Notes under the pieces: generated by a model | Told to the model about the DNA's origin: nothing | The model's database searches: none | What the model saw: only the letters and a program-made list of their open reading frames with translations | NCBI GenBank assembly: GCA_022495995.1 | Contig: JAFEMH010001235.1 | Coordinates: 372,001-436,000, forward strand | Direction: 5' to 3' | DNA length: 64,000 nt | Origin: Adenophora triphylla var. japonica | Taxonomy: Eukaryota; Streptophyta; Magnoliopsida; Asterales; Campanulaceae | Position numbers and translations under genes: made by a program | Shown here: piece after piece, positions 32,190 through 42,872 of the stretch | Layout of the letters: every line of letters begins with the position of its first letter | Position numbering within the stretch: the stretch's first letter is position 1

Positions 32190-32800
32190 GAAGGTGGAAT
32201 CCGAGGAGGGTCCCTCGTTCCCTGTTGATTGAACAAGTAGTTAGGTCGAGGAAGGACTCCTCAGCTTTAACTGTACTATTAAGTCATATAGGCCGAGGAA
32301 GGACTCTCGTCTTTGACTGTTAGGAGATTTCTTCTTTTTCGTCTCCTTATGCCGAGGAAGATGACTCGTGCACAGGTTTCAGACGTGATGCCTTTTAGTC
32401 GTAGTGACAAGGTGTTTCCTTGTCTTGACGTGAGGCAAGCCATTAGGCCGAGAAGAGATCCTCGGCTTTGACTGTGATGCTTGTAATCCTGGAATCAAGG
32501 TGGACCCTTGTCAGGATGTAAGGTAAGCCATTAGGCCGAGGAGGTCCCTCGGTCTTGGCTGTTAGGAGCCTGTAGTCGTTGAGTCAAGGCGGACCCTTGT
32601 CAAGACGTAAGGCGAGTCATTAGGCCAAGGAGAGATCCTTGGTCTTGACTGTGATAATGGTAATCCTGGAATCAAGGCGGACCCTTGTCAGGATGTAAGG
32701 TAAGCCATCAGGCCGAGGAGGACCCTCGGTTTTGGTTGTCAGGAGCCTGTAGTCGTTGAGTCAAGGCGGACCCTTGTCAAGACGTAAGGTGTATGCTTTG
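32190..32800. repeat. Degenerate tandem repeat in the spacer of element C
   Basis: Units contain AAGGCGGACCCTTGTCA(A/G)GA, a TAAGGTAAGCCATTAGGCCG phrase and GAGGACCCTCGG. Units of about 90 bp alternate in two forms, giving a period near 180 bp in the right half. It lies between pol and the antisense ORF, the hypervariable region of Tat elements. Confidence 0.85.
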
Positions 32801-32955
32801 AAGAATCAGGGATAAGATCCTCGTCTTCTGGTGCTTGTATGAGGAGTTGATAGTTTCTTTGCATGTTGGAGGAAACTGCTTTCGTAAAACTGAAACGCGA
32901 TTACATCGAACTGCAATCCTATCGAACTAAAAAGTAAAAGACAGAAAACAAGAAA

Positions 32956-35900
32956 CTAATCTATTGCAAAATAAACTAGACTAGTGATAGTATTTTCTAA
33001 GATTGTCGGAATGCCATGGGTGCTTGTTTTCTTCACGAATGACATGAGTGATGATATAGGGTCCTTCCCCTCCCTAGTCTTCAATCTGTAGGTCCCTTCA
33101 CGAATGACATGAGTGATGATATAGGGACCTTCCCAATTTGGGGAGAGCTTGTTTTGTTCTGATTTCCGACCGGTTGCTTCGATTTTTCTAAGTACCCAAT
33201 CACCTACTTGGAATACTCTTCTGATGACCCTCTTATCATGATATGCCTTGGTCCTTTGCTTGTAGTTCACCATCCTCATCTGTGCGGCTAGTCGCTTTTC
33301 ATCTATCAGGTCTAGGTCTAGGAGCCTATTAACCTTGTTGACTTGCTCATCATAATGGGAGTTTCTCACAGTAGGGATGGCCATTTCAGCTGGTGCCATA
33401 GCCTCAGAATCGAAGGTTAGTGCGAATGGGGTTTCCCCGGTTGGCCCCCGGGTGGTTGTGCGAACAGCCCATAAGGCTAGGGGAAGTTCGTCCAACCATC
33501 TACCCTCGCGTCCTTCAAGATTCTTGGTAAGGGCTGTTAGGACCAGTTTATTGGCGGCTTCTGCTTGTCCGTTGCCTTGAGGTCTGCTAACTGATGATTT
33601 TGCATGGCGGACCTTGACTCTTCCCAATTTCGTAGTGAATACAGTAGATAATTGGAGTCCATGATCAGAAACAATTGTATGTGGAAGGCCAAATCTGCAC
33701 CAGATGTTGTCGTGGACAAAGTTGATTGAGTTCTCTTCCGTTATCTTGGCTAACGCCTTGGCTTCTATCCACTTGGAGAAGTAATCGACAGCTACTATCA
33801 CATACTTGAAATTACTACGGGCGGGAGGGAAGGGTCCGATGATGTCGATCCCCCACATATCAAATGGCCACGTGGGTATCACAAGTGTTTGCTCAACTGT
33901 CGGTAGTCTAGGAATGTCAGAGAATCTTTGGCATTTGTCACATTTTCTAACATAGGCGTGCGCGTCCTCCCTTAGGTTTGGCCAATAGTAACCTAGCGAT
34001 ATGATCTTGTCAGCTAAGGTTCTGGCCCCTGGGTGTCCGCCGCAAACACCTTCATGTACTTCTGCCAAGAGGTTCTCGATTTCCTTGGGATAGACACACC
34101 TTAGCAGGGGCTTCGTGAAAGATCTTTGGTAGAGGACTCCGCTCATTACCACGAATCTTGGGGACCTCTTCTTGATAAGTTTAGCTTGAGCTTCATCTTC
34201 TGGGAGTTTCTCCTTCTCAATGTACTCAATATAGTCATCGATCCAACATCTCTCCTCTCCATCTAGGAGCATGACTTGTAATCTATCATACGCAAGTTCC
34301 TCAGCATAAAATACATATGGACTGGTCTTAGATGTAGACACATCCATGGTTGCTAGTTTAGATAGAACGTCTGCGACTTGGTTGTCTTCCCTGCCTATTT
34401 GCTTGAGTTCGAAAAATTCCAACTTCTTCGTCATGTCTAGGACAAGGTCCCTATATTTGGCAAGGGTGGGGTCTTGGGTGTTATACTCTCCCTTTACTTG
34501 TTTGACAACGAGTTGGGAGTCACAGAAAGCCGCCACCTTAGTTGCTCCATAAAAGGAGGCCAACTCAATGCCAAATATTAGAGCTTCATATTCAGCTTGA
34601 TTGTTGGAGGCAAGGAACTTGAAACGGATGGCGTCTTGCATAGTGTACTCTCCTTCCGGGCTTGCTAGTACAACTCCAGCTCCGCTTCTTTCTTTTGTAG
34701 CTGATCCGTCCGTATACAGGATCCAACAGTTCGATGGGAGTTCAATGGGAGAGTCTTTTTCCTCCGGTGCATTTTGCTTCCGGGAGGCGGGGAGATGCTC
34801 ACCCACAAAGGCAGTCTCGGCCATGAAGTCAACCAAAGGCTGTGCCAGGAGGGTCTTCCTTGGTTGGTAGGTGATATCAAACTCGGTAAGAGCGATGGAC
34901 CAATTAAGGAGACGTCCGGAGACGTCCAACTTATGTAATATCTTCTTCAGTGGTTCATTCGTGTACACGGTGATAGGATGTGCAGAAAAATAGGCACGTA
35001 ATTTCCTTGATGCAATAACTAGCGCGTACGCTATCTTTTCCATATTGAAGTATCTGCTCTCTACGTCTGACAATGCCTTAGAGACATAGCAGACGGGCTT
35101 TTGAATTCCTTCATCATTCCGAACTAAAACGGCTGCGACAGCATGATCGGTGGCAGCTAGGAATACGTACAACATCTCACCGGTAGTCGGACTGCTGAGC
35201 AAGGGAGGGGAACCCAAGTACTTCTTCAACCGGAGGAATGCTTCGGAGCATTCGGGAGTCCAGGAGAAGCTCTTGGTACCCTTTAATACCTTGAAGAATG
35301 GCAGTGACTTTTCAGCGGATTTGGCGATGAACCTTCCAAGTGCCGCAATTCTTCCATTTAGTCTCTGAACCTCCTTGATGGTGGCAGGTTCTTTCATGTC
35401 AATGAGCGCCTTGATTTTTTCAGGGTTGGCCTCTATTCCCCTTTGAGATACCATGAAGCCTAGGAACTTTCCCGCCGTTACTCCAAATACGTACTTGCTT
35501 GGATTCAGCTTCATGTTATTAGCTCGGAGGTTGTTAATTGTCTCTTCCAGGTCGGGAGTGTGACTGCCCTCCTTGGTCTTAATGACCATGTCATCGATAT
35601 AGGCCTCCATGTTGCGACCTATTTGCGCACCAAATACTCGATTCACCATCCGTTGGTACGTGGCACCCGCATTCTTGAGCCCAAAAGGCATCATGATGTA
35701 ACGCAGTTTCCCTGTGTGTTTGGAAGGCCGTCTTCTCGATGTCCTCTTCCGCCATTTTTATCTGATGATAGCCTGAATAGGCATCTAGGAAGCTGAGAGT
35801 TTGGTGTCCGGCAATGGAGTCGACCAACTTGTCAATCTTGGGAGAGGATAGCTATCTTCGGGGCAGGCCTTGTTAAGATCGGTGAAATCGATACACATTC

Positions 35901-36543
35901 GCCACTTCCCATTTTGCTTTTTGACCATCACCACGTTGGCCAACCACACGGGGTACTTTACTTCTCGAATAATTCCGGCGCTATGTAATTTCTGCACCTC
36001 TTCCTTAATAGCTTCCTCCTTGTCCCTTGCAAAATTCCTCCTTGTCTGGGAGATAGTTTTTGCCAAAGGATCGACTTCCAAGCGGTGGAGGGCTACTTCT
36101 TCATTTATCCCCCTCATGTCTTCGACTCTCCAAGCAAAGACGTCGAGACTGTTTTTTAGGAGGGAGACGATTTTTTCTTTTTCTTCCGGTGATAGCTGGC
36201 CCCCGAGTTTGATTTTTTGTTCAGGGTAGTCAGGATTGATGACTACCCCTTCTAGCTCATCTACAGGCTTCATTTCAGGACCGTCTCGAAATTCCAGAGA
36301 GTCGATAATAATTTCTCTAATTCTCCTTCCTTCATTGTCATTCACGTTGAGGCCTTCTTCCTCCATTAATCCATCAATGTCGGGCAAATCGACCCTTCTC
36401 ACGCCATGGTTGTCCCCCGAGTTCTGGCCGTTGACGAGAATGGGATCTTCCTCGGAGACGGGCGGAATTATGCCTTGGTCATCTGCACTTTCTAGGACCA
36501 TAGGTTCTTCCTCATCATCAAGCACCTCACGGATATAGCTCAT
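32956..36543 (-). pseudogene. pol: Element C pol: RT, RNase H, second RNase H, integrase; two frameshifts in RT
   Basis: From 36543: an acidic N-terminal part, then RT (MCIDFTDLNKACPEDSYPLP). Frameshifts near 35840 and 35705 split the palm; GYHQIKMAEEDIEKTAF lies in the middle frame. From 35694 one frame of 912 codons runs to 32956: MPFGLKNAGATYQRMVNRVF, catalytic YIDDMV, first RNase H (FLAATDHAVAAVLV), second RNase H with its Asp intact (WILYTDGSATKERSGAGVVL, NNQAEYEALIFGIELA), and integrase (H-H-C-C with CDKCQRF; WGIDIIGPFP; IVSDHG; GQAEAANK). The C-terminus has WEGPYIITHVIREGTYRLKT. A duplicated segment (33033-33072 and 33097-33136) alters the last residues. Confidence 0.92.
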
Positions 36544-36639
36544 TTTGGAGCTAGTTTTCTGTGGTTTTCTGAGACTTGGAGATCTTGATATTTTCCTCGG
36601 GGGTGTCTATCTCCACACTTTTAGATTTCTTTATGCTCT

Positions 36640-37134
36640 TCACGACATGTTCCAAGAAGTCTTTGGGGTTGCCCTCACACATCCAATTCCAGCACGAGTG
36701 GGAAACTTAACTCGTTGATGAGGAAGGAAGGCCACCATCCCAAGTTTAGCTTGACTTGGAATGCCTATGATTGCATGATAATCACTAGTCAAGTCCATGA
36801 CTACAAAATTGACAGTAGCCTTGGCTCGGAAGGGATGTTCACCGACTTCAAGTTCCAGCTCCACAGTTCCCTTAGCTCCAACCTTATGATTGGTGAATCC
36901 TTCCAGCCTGCCATGATATGGTTCCAGCATGGTGTCTTTCAATCCCATCTATTGGAAAGCAGAATAGTACAGAATGTCACAGGAGGGCCCCGTGTCCACA
37001 AGTAATCTTTCCGATTCCACATTATCAATCCTACCCTTTATGACCAAGGGTTGCTCACGGGCAGCACGGCTTCCTGCTAATTCGTTGGGAGAGAAGCTGA
37101 TTACCTCTTCCGCCTTATGAATCCAAGCAGGCAC
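36640..37134 (-). pseudogene. pol: Element C aspartic protease, one in-frame stop
   Basis: The active-site motif is LLVDTGPSCDILYYSAF; Asp-Thr-Gly is intact. A TAG at 36949-36951 follows, then the same frame continues MGLKDTMLEPYHGRLEGFTN and ends with a HAIIGIPSQAKLG flap-distal segment (family: ILGRP.L). It would cut Gag-Pol into mature proteins. Confidence 0.85.
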
Positions 37135-37161
37135 ATGGTATACTTTGCTCAGTTCATGGAT

Positions 37162-39173
37162 CTAATCCCTCAGCTTTCTGGTGGAAGTCACTTCTTCACA
37201 GATCACATGCAATTTGGCCCTAGGAGGCCTACGCTCTCCATCTTCACTTTTGTCATCATCTTCTCTTTCCTCCTCCTTTCGCTTCCGCTTTCCATCCTTC
37301 TTCATGACATAGCGGTCTAGCTTTCCCTCATCGACCCACCGTTGTATTATTTTCTTGAGGGCCCAACAGCCATCAGTATTTTGGCCATGGTCCTTATGGA
37401 AATCACAGAATTTAGATTTATCACGGGAGAATTTCGGTTTGTCACTCAGTGGACGGGGAGGAGGGAGATCTACCAATTGCATGATTTCCGAGATGGGTTT
37501 GGTAAGAGGGGTGAATACTTCCAGCTTTTCGGTGCTTCTTGTTCTATTCTTCCCCTTGGAGCCTTTACCATTCCCATTTTCATTTTGGCGAGTGCCAGCT
37601 GCTTCCGGTTCCGTCTTGTCAGATCCTCTTTTCTTTGTTTTATCCTCAGCCATGGAAATGGCATAAGCCACCTTGTATAATTCGGATTTGGACTTAGGTT
37701 CCCGGGCGGAGAGTTCATAGATGAGGGGACCAGATTTCAATCCAGAGTTGAAACAAACTATGACTTCCCTGTCAGTGAGGCTCTCTTCTACCTGGTCCGC
37801 CATTTTGCGGAATCGGTTGTAGTAACTGAGGGTGGTTTTCCCTTTCCTTGCTCGATGTTGGCAAGGTCGGCCAATCTCATCTTCCTCTTACCAGCAGTGG
37901 CAAAGTGGTCTAAGAACATTCTCCTCATGCCCCTCCAGCAATCGATGCAACCTCTTTTAAGCTCACGGAACCAGGTCAAGGCTGTTCCGGAGAAGGTGCT
38001 CGCGAAAGCTTTGCAGAGCATGTCATCAGCGGTGGTGAGGAGGTTCATGGTTTGCTCAAAACTTTGCACGTGGTCTTTCGCGTCTGTGGTCCCGTTGTAT
38101 TTTTCAAAATTCGGTACCTTAAAGTGAGGATTAGGTGGTGCTTCAGTGATCCTTCGAGAGAATGGACGGGTAGCCCAGTCATAGTCATCGTCATTGAACT
38201 TCTTTCCCATCTCCATGTCATCCAGTCTTTGTTTCAACAGTTCCCATTGTTTGGTTTCTACTTCTTTATCACTGCTCGAGCGGGTGCTTCGCTGGGAGCT
38301 ACGGACTGATTTATCCTTGGGGTGACCATTTATCCTACTGTGCTCCCCGTCATTTCGATGGCTGTCGCGTTTAGATGGTGCCTTCCCACGTCTTGGTTCC
38401 AATTCCTGGCCACCAAGAATCATCCTGTATGGTTCCGGGGTTCTTGGTCTAACAAATTGACGAGGACGAGGTCGTGGAGAATCTCGACGAGGTCAAGGGG
38501 AGTCATGACGAGATCGATGAGGACGAGGTGATCCGGGACGACGAGGAGCCATGACGAGACGAGGTGGTGATATTCGCTTAGTTAGACTAGGTCTCGTTCT
38601 CAGGTCCCGTGAGTTCACTTCCTCTTCCCTGGGGGTTAATTGGCTTCTCAATTCAACTACCTGATCTTTCTTCTGATTATTATGCCGAGGATGGGGGGAA
38701 ACTCGGAGGGCCTGCTTAGATGGTAAGGCAGGATTGAGGGGAGGACCTCGCCGCTCACCCTGCTCCCTTCCGAGAGGGTTGCCCATGGATGGTAGCATGA
38801 ACTCAGCCATGGAATTATCGGGATCCAATTGCAATAGGGCAGCTTGTGTCTCATACATCCTTTGCAACGTCTCCATTTGTTTATGTAGCAAAGAGCGTCG
38901 GTCAACGGGTTGAGTTCCTCCCGCTTGACCGGCGTCGGCATTCTTTGTCTTCTTCCTTCCCACTTGCTTCCCACGAGGACGAGTAGGACGAGGAAGGTTA
39001 GCACCCTCTCCCTCGGCATTCACCTGACCCTTTGAGTGAAGAGTTATGGCAAGGGGAGGAGGGCCGTCTGGCTGAGGTAGAGGAGAGGGAGGAGGCAGCT
39101 CCTCGGCATCCTAGTTAACCCCATTCACTTGGGTTTGTTCCTCAGCAGTTACACTTGCGAATTGTCCGTCCAT
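37162..39173 (-). pseudogene. gag: Element C Gag, stops and frameshift
   Basis: The likely ATG is at 39173 (MDGQFASVTAEEQTQVNG). In-frame stops occur near 39113 and at 38493, and a frameshift near 37800. The capsid-like domain is HFKVPNFEKYNGTTDAKDHV, CKAFASTFSGTALTWFREL and the RRMFLDHFATAGKRK segment. The knuckle-like site reads CDFHKDHGQNTDGC; the Tat pattern C-x2-H-x4-H-x4-C has Gln at the third ligand. Codons near 38460-38570 are Arg/Pro-rich because of clustered GACGAGG words. Confidence 0.85.
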
Positions 39174-39486
39174 TGCGAATCAGGAATTGTAATAGCGAAT
39201 TTACCAAAGCGAGAATTTCCAATAGATTCAAATTTCGGGCCAAAATTAGGGCAAATTTTGACCACAAACAAACTGCCAATTGCGATTTTTCCAACACAAA
39301 AATTCAGGCCAAAAATTCGCTTCCGGTGTGATTTTGCAGATTCCGGCCGAATTTTTGCAGAATCCGGCGGTTCAAGAACAGAGCCCAAACGGAACAAGAA
39401 TTTCCGTTCAAATCTAGCAGATTTCCGGCAAACAAACTGGCTCTAGCGAGCTTTTTCCAGGCCAAACAAAAGGTGTTTGAATCGAT

Positions 39487-39504
39487 TTCCCGGCAATGGA
39501 ACCA
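39487..39504 (-). promoter_or_regulatory. Candidate primer binding site of element C
   Basis: On the minus strand TGGTTCCATTGCCGGGAA follows an LTR end ...ATCATCA after two bases. It partly resembles the tRNA-Asp type site (TGGCGCCGTTGCCGGGGA). An alternative start is the TGG at 39516. Assignment uncertain. Confidence 0.4.
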
Positions 39505-39506
39505 AT

Positions 39507-40273
39507 TGATGATGCCAAAATTGTCAAATCAGCCCAAATCCAAGCGTTCGAATGCTCCGGAGATTGCAAGGCCTGAAAATAAGAGAAAACACGTAAACTA
39601 AGTCGGGGCGTCTCCGGCTAAAGGCCCTCCGGCGTGAGAGTAAGTTCACGGTTTGTATGTAAGAAACTAAATTGACAGAGTTTATGTATTGTAAAAAGTC
39701 ACGTATCAAATAATGAGCCATAGGGCTTGTATTTATAGGAATGGATTGATAGACTCCATGTTGAAGTGAACTTGTAAAGAGATAAGACATAATCCTAAGA
39801 GAATTATATCTGTTAAGGAGTCGTTGTTTGACTTAAATTGGTGTTGGTAATTGTAATCCTGATTGGATCACGACTGTAGAATCCTTGTTTGATAAGGATT
39901 GCGTAATCTGCTAGCCGGAACGCCGAGGAGCATGAATGTCTTATCTCGGCATTTGTATATAAGCCGAGATGCACGATTTTGCTTCCTCGTCATTTGATGA
40001 TCGGCTGACATGTGAAGATGCCGGGGTGAATGATTCTGTCTCCTCGTCACTTGATGATATGACGAGGTAAGAACTTTTCTCTCCTCGTCACTTGGTGATA
40101 TCTCAGAATATGATGAGCCAGGTATGAAGATATAAGGCCGAGATGAATGCTCCTCGGCATACGAAGAAGATGTTTCTCGGCCCTGATACTTGTGTATTGG
40201 ATTATGTTTAGGCCCAATCCCTTTGGGCCCAACTCGGGCAAGCCCATGTTCGTATCTCGGTTTATACTGTTCA
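39507..40273 (-). repeat. 5' LTR of element C (~767 bp)
   Basis: Starts on minus at 40273 with TGAACAGTATAAACC. The TATA box (plus TATTTATA at 39730-39737) is followed by a U5-like part; the end is placed at 39507 (or 39522). Only the first 352 bp (39922-40273) occur in the 3' LTR. U3 is dense in CCTCGTC/GCCGAGG words. TATTA (40274-40278) is the flanking sequence. Confidence 0.75.
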
Positions 40274-40683
40274 TATTATAGCAGTAGAAAGTGAGTGTGA
40301 CCAAAACAAACTGAACTAATAGTTGATGACATAATTGATGAGTCAAAGTTGAACAAATAGTTTACAACTTTAAAAGTCAGGAAAAAAAAACCCAACAACG
40401 ACGACAAAAAAGGTATCCATTTCAATTGAAAGAAAATGGTAAAAAACAAAAAATAATACATTACAGAAATTGGCAACAATACCAATACCCAAAATAATGT
40501 GGAAAAACTAACTGTACAAAATGGCATGTTCAAAAATATCAAAACATAGGAAGAAGTAGCTACAAAATGGCACTTTTTGCTTCGCCACTACATTATTAAT
40601 ATTTAATAGAATTAGTTACTTGTGACAGCCAGCGTAAAAATTTTGTCACATTATCATGACATGAATTGAAATGTGAATATCGT
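40274..40683. other. Unassigned sequence between element C and the LINE
   Basis: A/T-rich, no credible gene and no repeat I recognise. It may be the flank of the LINE insertion site. Confidence 0.4.
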
Positions 40684-41092
40684 TGGGGCGTTTCCTCAGC
40701 AGCGACGCGCTACACTTCAAAGACCTGGGTGTAGTGATAAGTATGCAAAGGTTGCTAGGTCGTTGCCCGGAAGCGACGCGCCATCTCTTCGCCCGGGGGT
40801 GGTGTCAAATATGCAAGGGTTCCCGCATTGCGGACGAGTGCGGGTAAAAAAGCTAGTCCATGGTAGGTGTAAGGATAGTGGGATGCGCTTTGGAACTTGA
40901 AACATTGGATCCTTGACAGGGAGATCAGCAGAGGTGTTGGAAGTTATGAGGAGGAGGAAGATTAACATAATGTGTCTACAGGAAACTAAGTGGGTTGGAA
41001 AGAAAGCAAAAGAAATATCGCCTTGGGATTTTAAGCTTTGGTAATCAGGAAATGATAAGGGTATAAATGGAGTGGGTATCATTATTGATAAG
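40684..41092 (+). mobile_element. 5' fragment of an RTE-clade LINE, cut by element D
   Basis: A 5' untranslated part with a near-duplicated segment (GCAGCGACGCGC near 40698 and GGAAGCGACGCGCC near 40769) leads to an endonuclease start: MRFGT, a TGA where Trp is expected, then NIGSLTGRSAEVLEVMRRRK and INIMCLQETKWVGKK, the N-terminus of an RTE-type apurinic endonuclease. A second stop occurs near 41042. The reading frame runs to ...GVGIIIDK, where the element D LTR begins. The rest of the LINE should lie beyond element D, outside the window. Confidence 0.75.
41088..41092. repeat. Left target-site duplication candidate of element D (ATAAG)
   Basis: Five bases directly before the LTR start. The partner copy is outside the window, so this is a prediction. 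Confidence 0.5.
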
Positions 41093-41339
41093 TGTAAGTG
41101 TCCCAATCTGAGCCGCCAATGTTCCTTCAGCCCAAGTTAATGACTTCCACGTCAAATAAACATTTAAGGGCATTTTGGTCATTTTCTAAGGCAATTTAAA
41201 CAAGAAAGGACCATAAAGGAATAACAAAAATAGGTCAAAAACCGGTTGGGAATAGTCATTTCCAAGAAATTGACCAACTTTTCATTAAATGCAAGCAGCC
41301 AAAACTGCTTTCTGCAAAGTCAGGCATGCCAACATCCCC

Positions 41340-41413
41340 ATCCGCGCGGACAGGAATGAGACTCAGTCTCGTCCGCGCGGATACCTTTAAAAATTAAAAT
41401 CAGCCTATAAATT
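41340..41413 (+). promoter_or_regulatory. Core promoter of element D LTR with nested palindromes
   Basis: ATCCGCGCGGAC (41340-41351) and its reverse complement GTCCGCGCGGAT (41371-41382) flank an inner perfect palindrome GAGACTCAGTCTC (41358-41370). The TATA-like TATAAATT begins 24 bp after the inner 10-bp palindrome TCCGCGCGGA (41372-41381). Confidence 0.7.
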
Positions 41414-42466
41414 AAATCATTCTCTCTCAGTTTAAAGGATCCCACCATTCGAACCCTACTATTATATTCGCAAAAAACCCAGAAAACAGCCTAAACACCA
41501 AGCAAAAAACACAAAATTTCAACACAAATCTTGATCATATTCAAGCCCCAAACACAAATCCAAGGAAGATAGGGTACAATCATTGGTAAACCCTCCTTCT
41601 CCTTACCTTAATCTCCCTCATCCATGCATACATCTCACATTTTAAAGATGTAACTTGTTCATTTGCTTGTTGTTCATCCCTTGTCCTAGATCCAAGAGGA
41701 TCTCCATGGAGTTCATCTCCATGGATGATTCTCTACAAGGATCTACATTTTTTTAGCTTCTTGTTCTTCCACTTTACATTAACTAGTTGCTACTTGATCT
41801 CTTGGCCTAAGGTGTGATCACCTTGGAGTTCATCTCCATGGATGATCACACTAAATGGTCCATATTCCCATTTTCATCTTCTTTTTATGTTAATTAGTTC
41901 TTACTTGACCTAAAATGTGGTCATCTTGAAATAAATTTTCATGGATGACTATTTTAAATGGTCTAAATTGTTTTACTTCTTTGTAAATGTTTTTCCCTAA
42001 CCTAAGATCTTCACATTAGAACAATTTTCATGGATGAAGATCATTAAGGTTCATAGGTTACAAAAGGGGTGAAGTTGATACATTGAGTTCAAAGATCTCA
42101 AGGATAGTCATCTTAATGACCACCTTAGAAATCCACTCTAAAGTTGATACACCCTTAACCTAAACTCAATTTTCATACATTAATCTTTGTTTTATGTTAA
42201 ATCTCCCCATCCCAAGCAAATGAAGTGCTTCCAAGTCCTAATGTACCCTAAGGATGGCTTGATATAGTAGATCACCACTAATCATGTTTAGTGATCACTA
42301 ATCAAAGCCTAAGAAAAGTGGGGACAAGCATGGATGCAAAATTCAAAAATGTTTTTACTTATAATTTTCTGTTGCAAACTCCAGTTCTGATTCTGTAACT
42401 CCAGTTGACATTCTAGAATTTAAAGAATCAGACTGGAAAGCTGCAAAAAAGAATATTTACTGTCTC

Positions 42467-42509
42467 ATCCGCGCGGACAAAATTGACTCTCGCTCTGGTC
42501 CGCGCGGAC
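42467..42509 (+). repeat. Second palindrome pair in the element D LTR
   Basis: ATCCGCGCGGAC at 42467-42478 and GTCCGCGCGGAC at 42498-42509, spaced 19 bp like the promoter pair. It lies in the transcribed half, as does B's second cluster at 8254-8313. Confidence 0.75.
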
Positions 42510-42854
42510 ATGAATGTAATGGACATACATTTTGTTTTTCAGTCATTTTTCACTCACAGAGGCACACTGTTTTGATAAAGCTCAGTCCAGTCCGGTCAAA
42601 ATTCTTATTTCCAGAAAATTCATTTTGCAAAACACACACACACACACACATACACAAATGGTTTTCAAGTTAGGAAGACTCGTTTTACGAGGCATTTTGT
42701 GTGAACACTAACGATCTTTCCGGAGTGTAACGTGACCTCCGAACTCAAATCTCTCATTTTTGGACATTTTTCAATGTTTTGGCCCTTAAACTAAAAACGG
42801 CGTGGCGACTCCATTTGATTTTCGAAAAAAAAGAAAAATCGGTCATCATCATAG

Positions 42855-42872
42855 TGGCGACTCCGCTGGGGA
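42855..42872 (+). promoter_or_regulatory. Primer binding site of element D, complementary to tRNA-Arg
   Basis: TGGCGACTCCGCTGGGGA, identical to A and B. Confidence 0.9.

Larger units (their letters stand above)
28075..40273 (-). mobile_element. Element C: Retand-like Tat LTR retrotransposon, minus strand, with truncated 3' LTR
   Basis: On the minus strand: 5' LTR (about 39507-40273), primer site, gag (39173-37162), protease (37134-36640), RT/RNase H/aRNase H/integrase (36543-32956), tandem spacer, an antisense ORF (29086-32037 on plus), polypurine tract, and 3' LTR (28075-28426). The two LTR copies share 352 bp in direct orientation. The dual RNase H and antisense ORF put it in Tat; the LTR family is unlike A, B and D. 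Confidence 0.9.
41093..42851 (+). repeat. 5' LTR of element D (1759 bp)
   Basis: Starts TGTAAGTGTCCCAATCTG and ends TCATCATCA three bases before the primer site. TATA-like TATAAATT at 41406-41413. It contains palindromes (41340-41382 and 42467-42509), four spaced copies of TTCATCTCCATGGATGA-like words (about 41700-42040), and a CA microsatellite at about 42634-42655. Confidence 0.88.

Noticed and set aside
42634..42655. CA repeat in the element D LTR as a functional site
   Set aside because: An ordinary short microsatellite.
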